A stretch of DNA of 64,000 nt from Apus apus (taxonomy: Eukaryota > Chordata > Aves > Apodiformes > Apodidae), in NCBI RefSeq assembly GCF_020740795.1, contig NC_067283.1, positions 109,603,706-109,667,705 of the forward strand, written 5' to 3'. The notes below the pieces were generated by a model that did not search any database, was not told where the DNA came from, and saw only the letters and a list, made by a program, of their open reading frames with translations. The position numbers and the translations under genes were made by a program. Shown here piece after piece: positions 1 to 10,500 of the stretch (within the stretch, counting starts at the first letter, position 1; every line of letters begins with the position of its first letter).

Positions 1-389
1 TGTGCATAAACATGCTTCAGAAGTCTACTGAAACTTAGGTAAGATAAGTACAAATCTCAGAACAGAATTGCTGCAGAGAATCACTGATACCCTTTTTGAA
101 CAAGCAAAAACTGTCAGTTTTACTGCGGAAATTGTTTTGAAGAGCTGTGTTGTATCCTGTAGTAACCACGCTTGCTTTACAAGGGGACGGAGCCGCAGGT
201 CCCTCCTCAGCCCTTCCTCACATCGAGCCCTGAGCACGAAGGGCAAACGGGGCAACCTTCGCCCCCTTCATCCTTACAGGTGGGCCCTACTTTGGCCTTC
301 TCGCTCTGTCAGCAAGTTCAGCCCCGGTCCTGAGCTGATCGTGAGCCGGATAACCTCCTACCCCCGCCAGAGCACCTTTCGTTTTCCGT
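1..389. other. Upstream flank, no gene seen
   Basis: The first part is of ordinary, fairly AT-rich composition, and GC content rises after about 180 toward the CpG island. I see no coding exon, repeat tail or RNA gene on either strand. The overlapping open frames here have no recognisable product. Confidence 0.6.
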
Positions 390-900
390 GGCAGCCCCCA
401 GAGCGCCCGCAGCAGCCCCAGGGGCGGTCGGCGGGCTGGCGGCCCGGAGGAGCACGGCAGGAGCAGGTCAGGGCCGGGCCCGCTCGCTCCCAGCTTCGCG
501 GCTCGGCAGCGGTCACCCACTGCAGCTGAACCCGAACCCAACCGGGGCTCCGGCGGCGGCTGGGACGGGAGCCGGGTCGCCCCCTTCCCAGCGAGCCCTG
601 GCGCGGCTCCCGGGGCGAGACCCCCCGTCCCGGGGCAGCGCAGCCTCTCCCGGCGGTAGATCCCAGCCCCCCAGACTCCGTCCCCCGCACCGGACCCTAA
701 GGGTGCTGCCACCTTTCTCCTCCGTGCCGGCGGGCGGGAGGGGGGTGCGGAGGGAGCCGGCTCCCAGCGCCTGCGTCAGGCTCCGCGTGGCTCTAGCAAC
801 ACGGCGGGCGGGGGCGCGCCGCGCTGAGCCGGCTGCCGAGGGGAGGAGCGGACGGGCCGCGCTGGGCCGCCGCAGTCGGGCCTGCCGGCGGCGTGGGCCC

Positions 901-1016
901 GCCCTCCGCCCGCCCAGCTCCCCTGCCCGCCCGCCCAGCTCCCCTCCCCGCTCCCCTCCCCTGCCCGCCCGCCCAGCTCCCCTCCCAGCTCCCCTCCCCT
1001 GCCCGCCCGCCGCCGG
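901..1016. repeat. C-rich 38-bp tandem repeat in promoter
   Basis: Two adjacent 38-nt units (925-962 and 963-1000) share the 21-nt block GCCCGCCCGCCCAGCTCCCC plus T, followed by a 17-nt CCxxGCTCCCCTCCCCT block. They differ at only one or two bases. Partial copies flank them at 901-924 and from 1001. The strand complementary to the mRNA is G-run-rich and could form G-quadruplexes; each unit also carries Sp1-like boxes. Confidence 0.85.
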
Positions 1017-1036
1017 CAGGGGAGGCCGGGCGGGCC

Positions 1037-1042
1037 CACGTG
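1037..1042. promoter_or_regulatory. CACGTG E-box
   Basis: This is a perfect palindromic CACGTG about 40 nt upstream of the first upstream AUG, inside the CpG island. Such sites bind bHLH-ZIP factors (USF, MYC/MAX, CLOCK-type). Occupancy is not shown by the sequence. Confidence 0.5.
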
Positions 1043-1076
1043 CGCGGCGCTCGGGAGCCGGCGGAGCGGGGCCACC

Positions 1077-1118
1077 ATGTGTTTCCGTGAGCGAGCCGGC
1101 GGCCGGGGCAGCGCCTGA
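1077..1118 (+). promoter_or_regulatory. Upstream ORF 1 (13 codons)
   Basis: ATG at 1077 lies in GCCACCATGT, an excellent Kozak context except for T at +4. The frame reads 13 codons (starting MCFRERAGG) to TGA at 1116. It is in the same frame as TAF4B but closed by that stop. It matters only if transcription starts upstream of about 1070. Confidence 0.55.
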
Positions 1119-1134
1119 GCGTCCCCCGCCCGCG

Positions 1135-1209
1135 ATGCTGCGGGGCGGTGCGGGGCTCGACGCGACACGGCCGCCTCCCCCCGTCCCCTCGCCGCCTCCT
1201 CCTCCATGA
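1135..1209 (+). promoter_or_regulatory. Upstream ORF 2 overlapping the TAF4B start (ATGA)
   Basis: ATG at 1135 (G at -3) opens a 24-codon frame ending in a poly-Pro run. Its TGA at 1207-1209 overlaps the TAF4B ATG at 1206-1208 as ATGA. This arrangement can allow termination-reinitiation or repress the main frame. Confidence 0.55.
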
Positions 1210-1500
1210 GCACCTCGGCGGCCACCCCCGTCAGGCTGATGCCCGGCGGGCACCCCGAGCAGGCGGCCGCCGCGCCGCCCGCCGGGCTCCTCTGCGTCCC
1301 CGCCGCGGGCCCGGCCACCGACCGGAGCAGCCCCGCCGCCAAGGGCTCCGGCGGCCCGGCGCCCTCCGCCGCCGCCCCGCCGCCGCGCATCAGGGCCCTG
1401 GTGGCGCGGGTGGCCGCCCCGGGGGGCCCGCGGCCGGTAGCGCCCAAGGCGTCGCCAACGGCCGCCCTGCCGGGACCGGCCAACTTCCAGCTGCCCCCAG
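1206..1500 (+). CDS. TAF4B: TAF4B exon 1 (N-terminus, Ala/Pro-rich)
   Basis: This exon encodes residues 1-98 plus the first base of codon 99 and ends at CCCCCAG|GTGAGT, a consensus donor, in phase 1. The peptide is rich in Ala, Pro and Gly and ends with NFQLPPG, which continues in exon 2 as TVLIRSSNG, the conserved entry into the TAF4-family linker. An in-frame TGA at 1116 closes the frame upstream, so 1206 is the first AUG in frame. Its context is weak (T at -3, A at +4). A second in-frame ATG at 1239 begins MPGGHPE, which resembles the human start MPAG, so initiation may be there. The GC-rich codon use reflects the CpG island. Confidence 0.85.
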
Positions 1501-4500
1501 GTGAGTGGGCGGCCGCCCTGCCCCTGCCTGGGGCCGCGTCCCGTGTCGGGACCTACTGACCTGGTGTGTCGGGACTTACCTGGCGCGTCGCGCTCCCCGG
1601 GAGGAGGGGGTGGCAGGGGGACGGTCCGTGGGGAGGAAGGGCAAGGCGGCTGCGGGAACGGCAGCTGGCTCTGCCGGGAAGAGGGTTTCGGGAGCGCGCC
1701 GAAAGTTTGGGGCCAGTCGCTTTTCTGCCTGACGCTGCTGGGAGCTGAGGTGTTTTTGTCTGCGCATTGGAAGCGTAAGTGGTTAAGCAGGGTCGCGCTG
1801 GGGATGCTTGAAGCGTGTCTGGAAGTCTCTGGATTGGGGCAACTTTTTTTATCGTGCCGGGTAGCACGAGGAGCCAGAAGGACTAAGCGGACACTCAGGT
1901 GCCGAGCTGCCTTCCTTCGTGACTTGGGAAGGACTGGTTGAGGCTTTCGTGGAACTCGGATGAAGGAGTAACGGGGAACGCGGGGTAAGCCGGCGGTTCG
2001 GGGCAGGGAGGGCTGCTCTGCCCGCCCCTCCGGGCAGGCGGTGCTGGGCGCGGGAGCCCTTCCCTCTCTTGTTGTACCAGGCCGGCGTGAACGGTCATTA
2101 AAACATTACCCTGCATAAGGAGTGTAATGTTGACATTTCATTACGTGTTGCCCTTTGGAACGTGGTGGGTTGGGGTTTTTTGTGGTTTGTTTGGGGTGTT
2201 TTGTTTTTTTTTTTTTCGTTGTTGTTTTCTGTTTTTGTTTTCCTGTAAGGCGTATTGTGGGGAGCAAAGAGTTGAGAGAGGTACCACGCTTAAAGATGTA
2301 CTGCCTACAGCGGCAAGCAAAAGACTGATGTAGGAATTGTGTGGTAATGATGGTTTAAGAGTTTGGATAGCATCCGAGGGGTAGCAGGAGGAGCTTCTCA
2401 AGAGGAAGAAGTCGCTGTAGGTTTTTAACTTCACACTCTTCCCTGTCAGGCGGTATTTAAATGTTTTTTAAAAAAGAAAGTGACTTTGATTCAATTGGAC
2501 TTGCTGTATTGAGATCCCGAGATATGTAATCACTTTATTGCTATTGTTGCTATAATTATTTCCTGCCAGGACAGTTCCTTTGTTGGAGCTTCTGTTGCAA
2601 TTACTTTCAGATAGGATGTTGCCTAAAAGGATGACTGGTTTTAGATTGATTCCTGTGCAGTTGCTGCATATTTACATTTTTCTTCTTTTTTCTTTTCCCC
2701 CCATGTCTTTATCGAAGACATGTGCCTCTCAAGGAAATATCTAATGCTAATGTAATTAAATAAAAAAAAAGCCTTCAAACAGTATATTTCACTGAAGATT
2801 TCCCAGCACTCACATGATGCTATGATGTCCTGGTAGTCAGAAGTCAAGAATGAGTCTAAGTCTTTGCCAACTTTCATCTGAATTGAACCACGATGGAAAT
2901 ACTTTTATTTTTGTAGCAGGGTTCCCCGGATCCTTAGGATTTCTGTGTAATATTTTGACTCTCTGGAATGTATCTGCATTCAGTTAAACACCTTTCTGTG
3001 AAGGTAAATGCTCATATGAGTTGCCTGTAGTTTGGGACCTGTAAGTTCAGTGAAACATTTTTCCTTGTAGCTTGGGTTTGATTACATCAGGGAATGTTGC
3101 TGACTGTCATCTGACTTGTATAATGGCAGTAGGCAGGTGTAAGAAAAGTTGCATTACCCTTTGTTTGCATCAGATTGTTTTCCTTGCTCCAGGGACAAGA
3201 AACAAAGCAAGCAGACTTTGTATTGGAAGTTTAGAGGTGCTGGTACTGTACAGCATTGTAAATTAAAAGCAATAGTATGGAGTTTAATGCTCCAAAAGGA
3301 CTGTAGTAGTTGTCAGATTTCAAATGGATCAGTTTTTCATGGAAACTTGTCTAAATCATTAGTCCTGAGGACAATTTAAAAATACATTCTGGTTTGAGTG
3401 AGCAGTAGAATTCTACCTCTGTCTGCTATGCGGATTCAGTTTTTAATTAATAATAAAAACAATTCAGATATTTAAATGCAAGATTAATAGCATTAAAGCT
3501 ACAAATGTTAGCATCCTTAAAAAAAAAAAAAAAGAAAGAAAGTGGAATAAATAACCAAATTTTTAGGCTTGAAAAACTGCTATTTCAAATAAATGGCAAG
3601 ATCTAGCCATGCAGGATAAAATACAGAAGGGAGAAAGCATTTGGCTTTAAAATCACAGCATTCAACCTGTGGCACCTGCTAAGAAAGAAGCTTACAGAAA
3701 GCATCCTCCTCCTGAGTTACAAAGTAAAGGAGGTATTTGACCTGGCTTGTTCTGAGGAAGGCTGTATAGCACTGCCCGTGTTGGTCATTCTGAAGTACTC
3801 CTGAACTGCTTGTGGCCTGGAGCAGGCATTTCTCCTGTGCTTCTCCAGGGCTGCAGTCTGGGGAAGGAAGGGCACCATGGGAGCTGTGTTTGCCCCTGTA
3901 GCTCAGAGGGCAGAAGAGGTTCATGGATATCAAACAGAATCACTTACAGAATCACTTAGTTTGGAAAAGACCTTCAAGATCATCAAGTCCAACCATGTAA
4001 TGGATTTAGGCCATTCTTTCTCTTCTGTCTCTACCTCCCGCTTCCTCCTGCCCGGAATAAGGCCAGGAGGTGGGAAATGCAGATGACCAAGCATGACTCC
4101 TTACCTCCCTGAGCACGGATTGTCCCTCTGCCAAGTGCCAATTTACCTGTTACCCAGGAAAGATGACTGAGCTTTGCAAGTTCTCCAGGTTTTGCAGGAC
4201 CCAGACTTTCTCATGAGAAACAAGAGTTCTTCATCACCTTCCACTGTTTTCCTCTGCAAAGTGCTGATTCTCAGCTGAATAGCCAGCTGTTAGACCAGTG
4301 CTGGAACACAAGGTCTTCCTCTTTCCTTCTCAGGCTATCTGCTGGACACACAGGAGGTGTGAGTCCATCCCTGGCTTACAGCTGGCCACCACTGGGTATT
4401 ATCACACATTAGGATTCCAGCTGGCAACTGTGTCCTTTATACACCTTTGGCTGGACAAATCCTGCCTTCTCAGTTGCCCTCTTTGTTGGCAAGGCCACGT

Positions 4501-7500
4501 TAGCAGCATTTCAGAAGGCTCTGCATGTGGCAGTGTGTGGGGATGGCAAAGAGCAAACCAGCATGGTGAGAGCAGTACTGGCTCAGTTCTGAGCTCTGCT
4601 GGTTGGGTGGGCTGTGCTGATGCCAAATGTCTTGTATCATGGACCATCTGCTTAAAAGTAGATTGTGTTCTTGGTTAACTTGAGCTTAGTGTTGGGGGGG
4701 AAATAGTTTGACTGCACTTTTAAAAGGAGGAAATAATTAAAGGCTTGGGAAGGGGAAGGAGTGACAAGGTTTCCATAGATTAATATCTATAGCTCGCCTT
4801 GGTGTCTTTGGGCCCCAAACTGCTTTGGAGAAATGAAGGATAGAAACATCATAAAAATAACAAGGGGAATGTGATTTCTTGGTTTCCTTTCATCTTTACA
4901 TTTCTTGAACTTAGTTTTTTGTCACTTTTGTGTCTGTTTTTGTGGCTTTCATTCTATCCCTGGCCCTGGAATGCTCATTACAGCAGATGTTGAAAGGACA
5001 ATTAGCAGATGTCCCTCTTGTGGAGGGACAAAAAAAAAATATATAGAACTTGATCACATGCGAGGGATCCTCCATTGCTACCTTAGGATCTGCTTACAGC
5101 AGGAAGCTCTTCAAAAAGCTTGCCTCATGCCACTGCTGCTGGTTACAGGGCTATGACAGCAGCTGCTGGCATGTTTCATTGTAGCATCAACTGCCCCTGG
5201 TGTATTTCTGTTTTACTCTTTCCCTTTTTCCTAACACCTGAACAAGTATGGTGTCAGCAAAGAGAGAGGTTGCCTCAAGTCTGCTTTAATTTGCGCTAGT
5301 GGGCTGGTGAAAGGCATGGCCAGTATATAAAGTTTCCTTTGCACCTGACTTGGAGGGGAATGACAGGTACAGGTTCTTGGTTTCTGTTTGCATCTCAGTT
5401 GTCTTTGCTTGGGTGTTTTGGCTTGTCCTTGGCACGTTTTCCACTGCCTACAGCTTATCTAGGCTGATAGTGAGTAACTGTTCAGAAAGCACAGGCACTG
5501 TCCATGGCAGGTGGCCAGGACTGCATGACAGAAGGCTGGTACTTGGTGTGTGGACACCTGTGGGTGGGGGAGAGCTGATGTGGGTATCCCAAAACTTCTG
5601 TAGGGTGATACAGACCCTGATCTCATCAGGTTTCTCTTAATTTGATATAGAAACTAAGGTAGCCTGAAGGGGTAAGGACTGGTAAACATCTGGATGCTGC
5701 CTTCTGCCTTAGAAGTTGCTTAGTACCTCACAAGTACAGTGCTCTGAATCTCCCTCTTTGTGTTCTAGTTGTAGTTTCTTCATTGTAAAACTGCATAAGA
5801 AGCTTGGTATTTTCATATTTGCATTTTTTACTTCACTTTGGAACAGGAGGAAGTGCTGATTTTAAAAGACTGCTTAATTTATGCTATGTTTGGGTAGGAG
5901 GAGGCTATCTGAAGAGTTCTTGTTTCAACAAGACAAAAAAACCTTGATACTCTTTCAAAGTTTGCAATTTCTGGATGTTGATAATCTCGTGAAGTCTGAG
6001 CATAATACTCGTGCTGGAGGATGTCTTGTAGGGTTGCAACCTTTTATATCCCAACAGTGTCCTCTGATTAGCAGATTTACCAGGATAAATTCTCTGCAGA
6101 CTTCTCTTTTCACATTAGGCGACACCAGTTAACTTTTTTTTTTATCCTGAGGAGAGGTCAGCAAAGCTTTGGCAGGCTTGAGAGGAACTAAGTCAGACTT
6201 CAAACATAAGGAGTAAATGTCTTCCACTGTAACCAGTAGAAATTTCAGCTGCTTTGTAGGTCTTGATTTTGCTTTCAGGACTGAATGTGTCTAGCAAAAC
6301 AATGCCTTCAGATCATTAAATGCACAGCCCTGTGGGAATTAAGATTTAAATCTTGGCAGAAGATATAAAACTAACTTCTAGATTTCTGGTCTTCACAAAA
6401 AACCCGAGATGGATTCTGAACACTGAAATATGATGCTCAGTAAAATTAATGTTAAATGCTGTTGAGATTTTACAAGCAATTGGAGTGTATTGCAAATAAT
6501 TACAGCAACAGAATGGTGAATAGGAAACTTCTTTTAATTCTTAGAAAAGAGAATGTGAGCCTGACTTTTGTTGCTTTTTCAGTGCTTAAAGGACCCTTCA
6601 GCTTGTAGCAGTAAAAATAGAATCGTCTACACAAAAGTGACAGCTGGAAGAAATACTAATTATATTTCAGTATACTTTTCCCAAATATGTTGGTAAAGTA
6701 GATGAGCTCATGAGTTGTTATTTTTAGTAGTTTGCAGTGCCAGGTTGTTGTTTATTATTTTTTTTTACGTTAGCTTGGAGAACCAAGTATTTGTCATGCC
6801 TTTTGGTAGATACCTGTGCTGTGCTTAGTGGGTAGGATTGTGTGTTACAGTTGTTTATGTGAGTTTTGCTGTAAGTTGCAAAGCTTCTGGTAACTATCAA
6901 AGATGAGTAATTGGTACTGCCCAGACCACTTAGACAAAAACCCAAAGGCAAATTCTTTTTTTGGAGTTATTTTTGCAGGAAGCTACTTCTCTAAAAACTA
7001 TGATTATTTCAGATGGAAAAATGTGTATCATTTGCAAAGTGAAAAAGATTACAAGAGATGTTTCTAAGTGACTTGCTATTCAGATTGTCAGGATTAAGAT
7101 CCGTTCTGACATCTCAGTCACCTTTAGAACAAAGTCCTCTAACAGATCATTTCCACCAGTATCTTGAGGACATAGATTCTGATAGCAAGCAGGGTAAAAA
7201 TGGCCACAGATGGAAGATCCTTGTTGCTAATGAGCAAATACAGGATCTTGTATGGATGGAGAACTTATGAAGCTCAGTGGTCTTGCTGGGTTGATATGGT
7301 GAGCTAAGAACAGAGAGATGTGATGGCATTTGGTTTTCGTAGATCATGTTTACAGACCTCTTCTAGGTCACAGTTCCAGTTTGGTGGAGGCAGAATAGAT
7401 GGCTTTGTTAGTGCTGGCTGCTCCTAGGTGTTGCCTGATCCATCAAAGTACATTGTGTGGATGTCCAGGTTAGATTAACAAGTGGGTGAAATGGCACACC

Positions 7501-10500
7501 CTAGTTGGCACAACACCTGAGGACTTCCACTTGCAGCTTGCCAAGTGGCAGTTGCCATCTACTTCAAGTGGAGCCCTCAAAGCCAGGTCCTGCTTGATGG
7601 TGTATGACTGGGCAACCTGCCTGGGGCAGCTGATGATGTGTTGAAGGGGGTATATGTATTCAGAACATGTTTATATATGGCTTGCACACTGGCCACTTGA
7701 CAAATATAATACAGTTTTAGTGGCAGTTTCCACAGTATCTGTGTAGGCAGAAGTTAATATTTCCATGAAGATTCTGCTGTCTTCTACAAGAATTTTCTTT
7801 ACTCCTTCCCACTCAGAGCAAGGTGGCAATCAGTGTTAAAATTCAGTGTTAAGCCCTTGCTTGCCCTGCTGAAATAAGTGAAATTCCATCCAACAGATGA
7901 GTGAATATGTGCTTTTAGAGGAAATTAAGTAGAATTCAACCACCTGCTGGTCCCCATATGAGCACCAAAGAAACAAGTGTCCCATTGTGAAATTAATCTG
8001 GATTAATTGAGTTGATTCTCTTATTTAAAGGAGACAGAGATTTAAAGGGGGCTAATCTTGTCTTTTATTAGAACTCTACCAAGTTATGTTTGTTATGTTT
8101 TTAGCATCTCTTGGTATAAAATTAGGATTTATAGTTCAGCACCCTGTAAGTTTCAGATGTCTCTGTAACAGCTTAATAACTCACAGTGTTCTAGAAATGG
8201 TAAGTGCAGAGTATTGGCATACCTTCTGGTCCTTACAAAGCTGTGCCCTGTATAAATTTGGCCGCAATGTGCCAAGCATCTAACTTGCTATTTAAAGAAT
8301 TTAACTCCAGTGAATACTAGGGGTACACAGCAAACTTGAAGAGGGTGTGCTGTATAGATTCAGTGCCTTTTTCAGTGCAGTAGGAGTTGTCATGAAAATA
8401 AGGAAGTGTCACATTGGCTCCTTGGAGGTACTATTTCACTGCCATCAGCTGAGTCCTCTGCAAATACTTGAAGCTCCTTTGTGATGTAGCTTGGGTCCTC
8501 AAGAACTATTAAGTCAGATCATCCTATCTGTAGACAATCCTAGAACCTTCTGATTACTTGGATAGGCAAGCAGTCAAGCCTTAAGTAGTGAAGTTGCAAA
8601 CTACAAAGATAAGATGAGGAAATACTGATGGGAAATAATCCCGGTTGCTGAAAGATGTGGCCCAAGGACAAGAGCTAGGTGTTCTCATGATATCAAATAA
8701 GACTCTTGCTGTGTGGAATGCTGCATTGGCAAGGAATCCTGAATGCCTACCCACAATACAAGCAAAAACGCTTGGGATTCAAGTGTAATAAATATACTTT
8801 GAATTTGAATAGAAACAGTACTGCCATCTTGGAAGTATGCCCAGAAAACATCTATGACCTGTCAGTTATTTACAGTCCCTCCAAGAATCAATGCATTGTC
8901 CAGATTTTCTTTAGATGGCTGGTATGGACATATGTTTTTGCTATAAATAAAAGGTATACTGCTTTGCGACTGGGACAGTTACGTTTTTGCACAAGAGTTC
9001 TACTATAACTGTAAAATTATGTGGATATAAATGTATTGTCAAGTGGTGAAGCTCAACCGAGCGTGCTGTTGAGGAGAACTCTTAGCTCTAAAATGTGGGG
9101 TTGTATTCTGTGAAAAGGCATCAGCACTATGGGGACCCAGTTATTGGTGTGTTAAGTAGAGATATCCATCTGAACACTGAAATGCATTGGTGAGCAGTTA
9201 GCCTCCAACAGCTTGGGTAATACTGAGTAACCAACATGTGAAACTTGGCTTCAGATTTTTGAGTGTTTAGCACTTTGTGCCTAGTTTCTGGAGGAAGAGG
9301 GGATGTTGTTTAGACTCTTCAGAAGAATGCGTAGTGTCCATTATTCCAGGCTATTTGAATAATAGGTTGTCAGATTGCTTCATCCTGCCTAGAAGAGAGA
9401 TTTTCATCCCTTTCTTGGCTCCCTACACATGAAATGGGTGTGCCTGCACTGGGCCTCTCAGGAACAGGTGCCCACCATTAGCACAGAACCTTGCAAGAGA
9501 AAGATAGAAGTTAATGGCCGAAGCAGCCTTCTCTGGGGCTGGGTGCCCCTCGAGCTGTTAATGTGACAGAGTTGTGGGTTCGTGGTGATATAAAAAGCTT
9601 CTCACAGCAACCCAGACAATCTGAAAAAGAGTAATGCTAGTGGAACAGTTCTGTCAACTGGATGATAATGCCAGAGTCTACAAGAATCTGCAGTGCAGTA
9701 TTTGTGCAGCTGGCAAAGATGCAATCAATTTCTTTAAAGAACCTCTGGGCGTAATATTGTATTTTATTTCACCTGTGTTCCTTTGTAGCATGAAAGCATA
9801 TTGGGATTATGCCCCTTGATTTTTTTCCTGACTTGGAAATTATTATATTCCATAATTGTGGGGAAAAACGAGGTGTCTTTCCTTGGGACTCAATGTTGGG
9901 CATCTCCTTGTGGCACTGCAATATCTGCATGCTAGTCACTGGTCCTGAGCCATTGCTACAAAGAATCATTACTATAGAAACTTACCTGGAACAGGAGGAA
10001 AGGGTGCAGAGTGCGATTTCAGAGATGTGTAATTATTTGGTTAGTGAAAATACATGTGAAGAATAGTGAAGTGTTTGAGGGCCTGCATATGTGCTGAGAT
10101 TCTGGTTACTGTCATAACAGAGTTGATTATGGGTTGATCTTTGCTGAATTCCTCTTGCATTAACTAAAATGGACTTTAAAAGGTTGGAATTATTTGTTGT
10201 ACAGAGTAAAATGCTTTGTGGATATAGAGTGCAAGCTGAACAACTCAACTGGACACATGCGGTGTAGGTGAGCCCTCGACTCTGCTTGTCTGGGAAATCT
10301 GTAGCAATCAGAGGTTTTTTCCCAAGAAGAGCCCCAAACAGGCAGTCTTTGTGGCTTCCCAGAAGATCAGTTGTCCAAAGCCATTTATATTTGATTAAAG
10401 AATAGGAGTTAGAGCTCTACCTTTAGGAGCCTGTGATGAGGTAACCTCAGGTGGCCACCAGATCTTAATTGTAGCTTCATTCCTAAGATAGTGAGAAGTA

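Larger units (their letters stand above)
390..1560 (+). promoter_or_regulatory. TAF4B: CpG-island promoter and 5' UTR of TAF4B
   Basis: The block is very GC-rich and dense in CpG, unlike the AT-rich DNA on both sides. It has several Sp1-type GGCGGG/CCGCCC boxes and no obvious TATA box. It includes the first exon and the start of intron 1. The transcription start cannot be fixed from sequence. Long open frames in all phases here result from low stop-codon density, not from genes. Confidence 0.85.

Noticed and set aside
287..1253. Several long open frames on both strands in the CpG island
   Set aside because: Stops are scarce in such GC-rich DNA; the peptides are low-complexity Ala/Gly/Pro/Arg and overlap one another in all frames.
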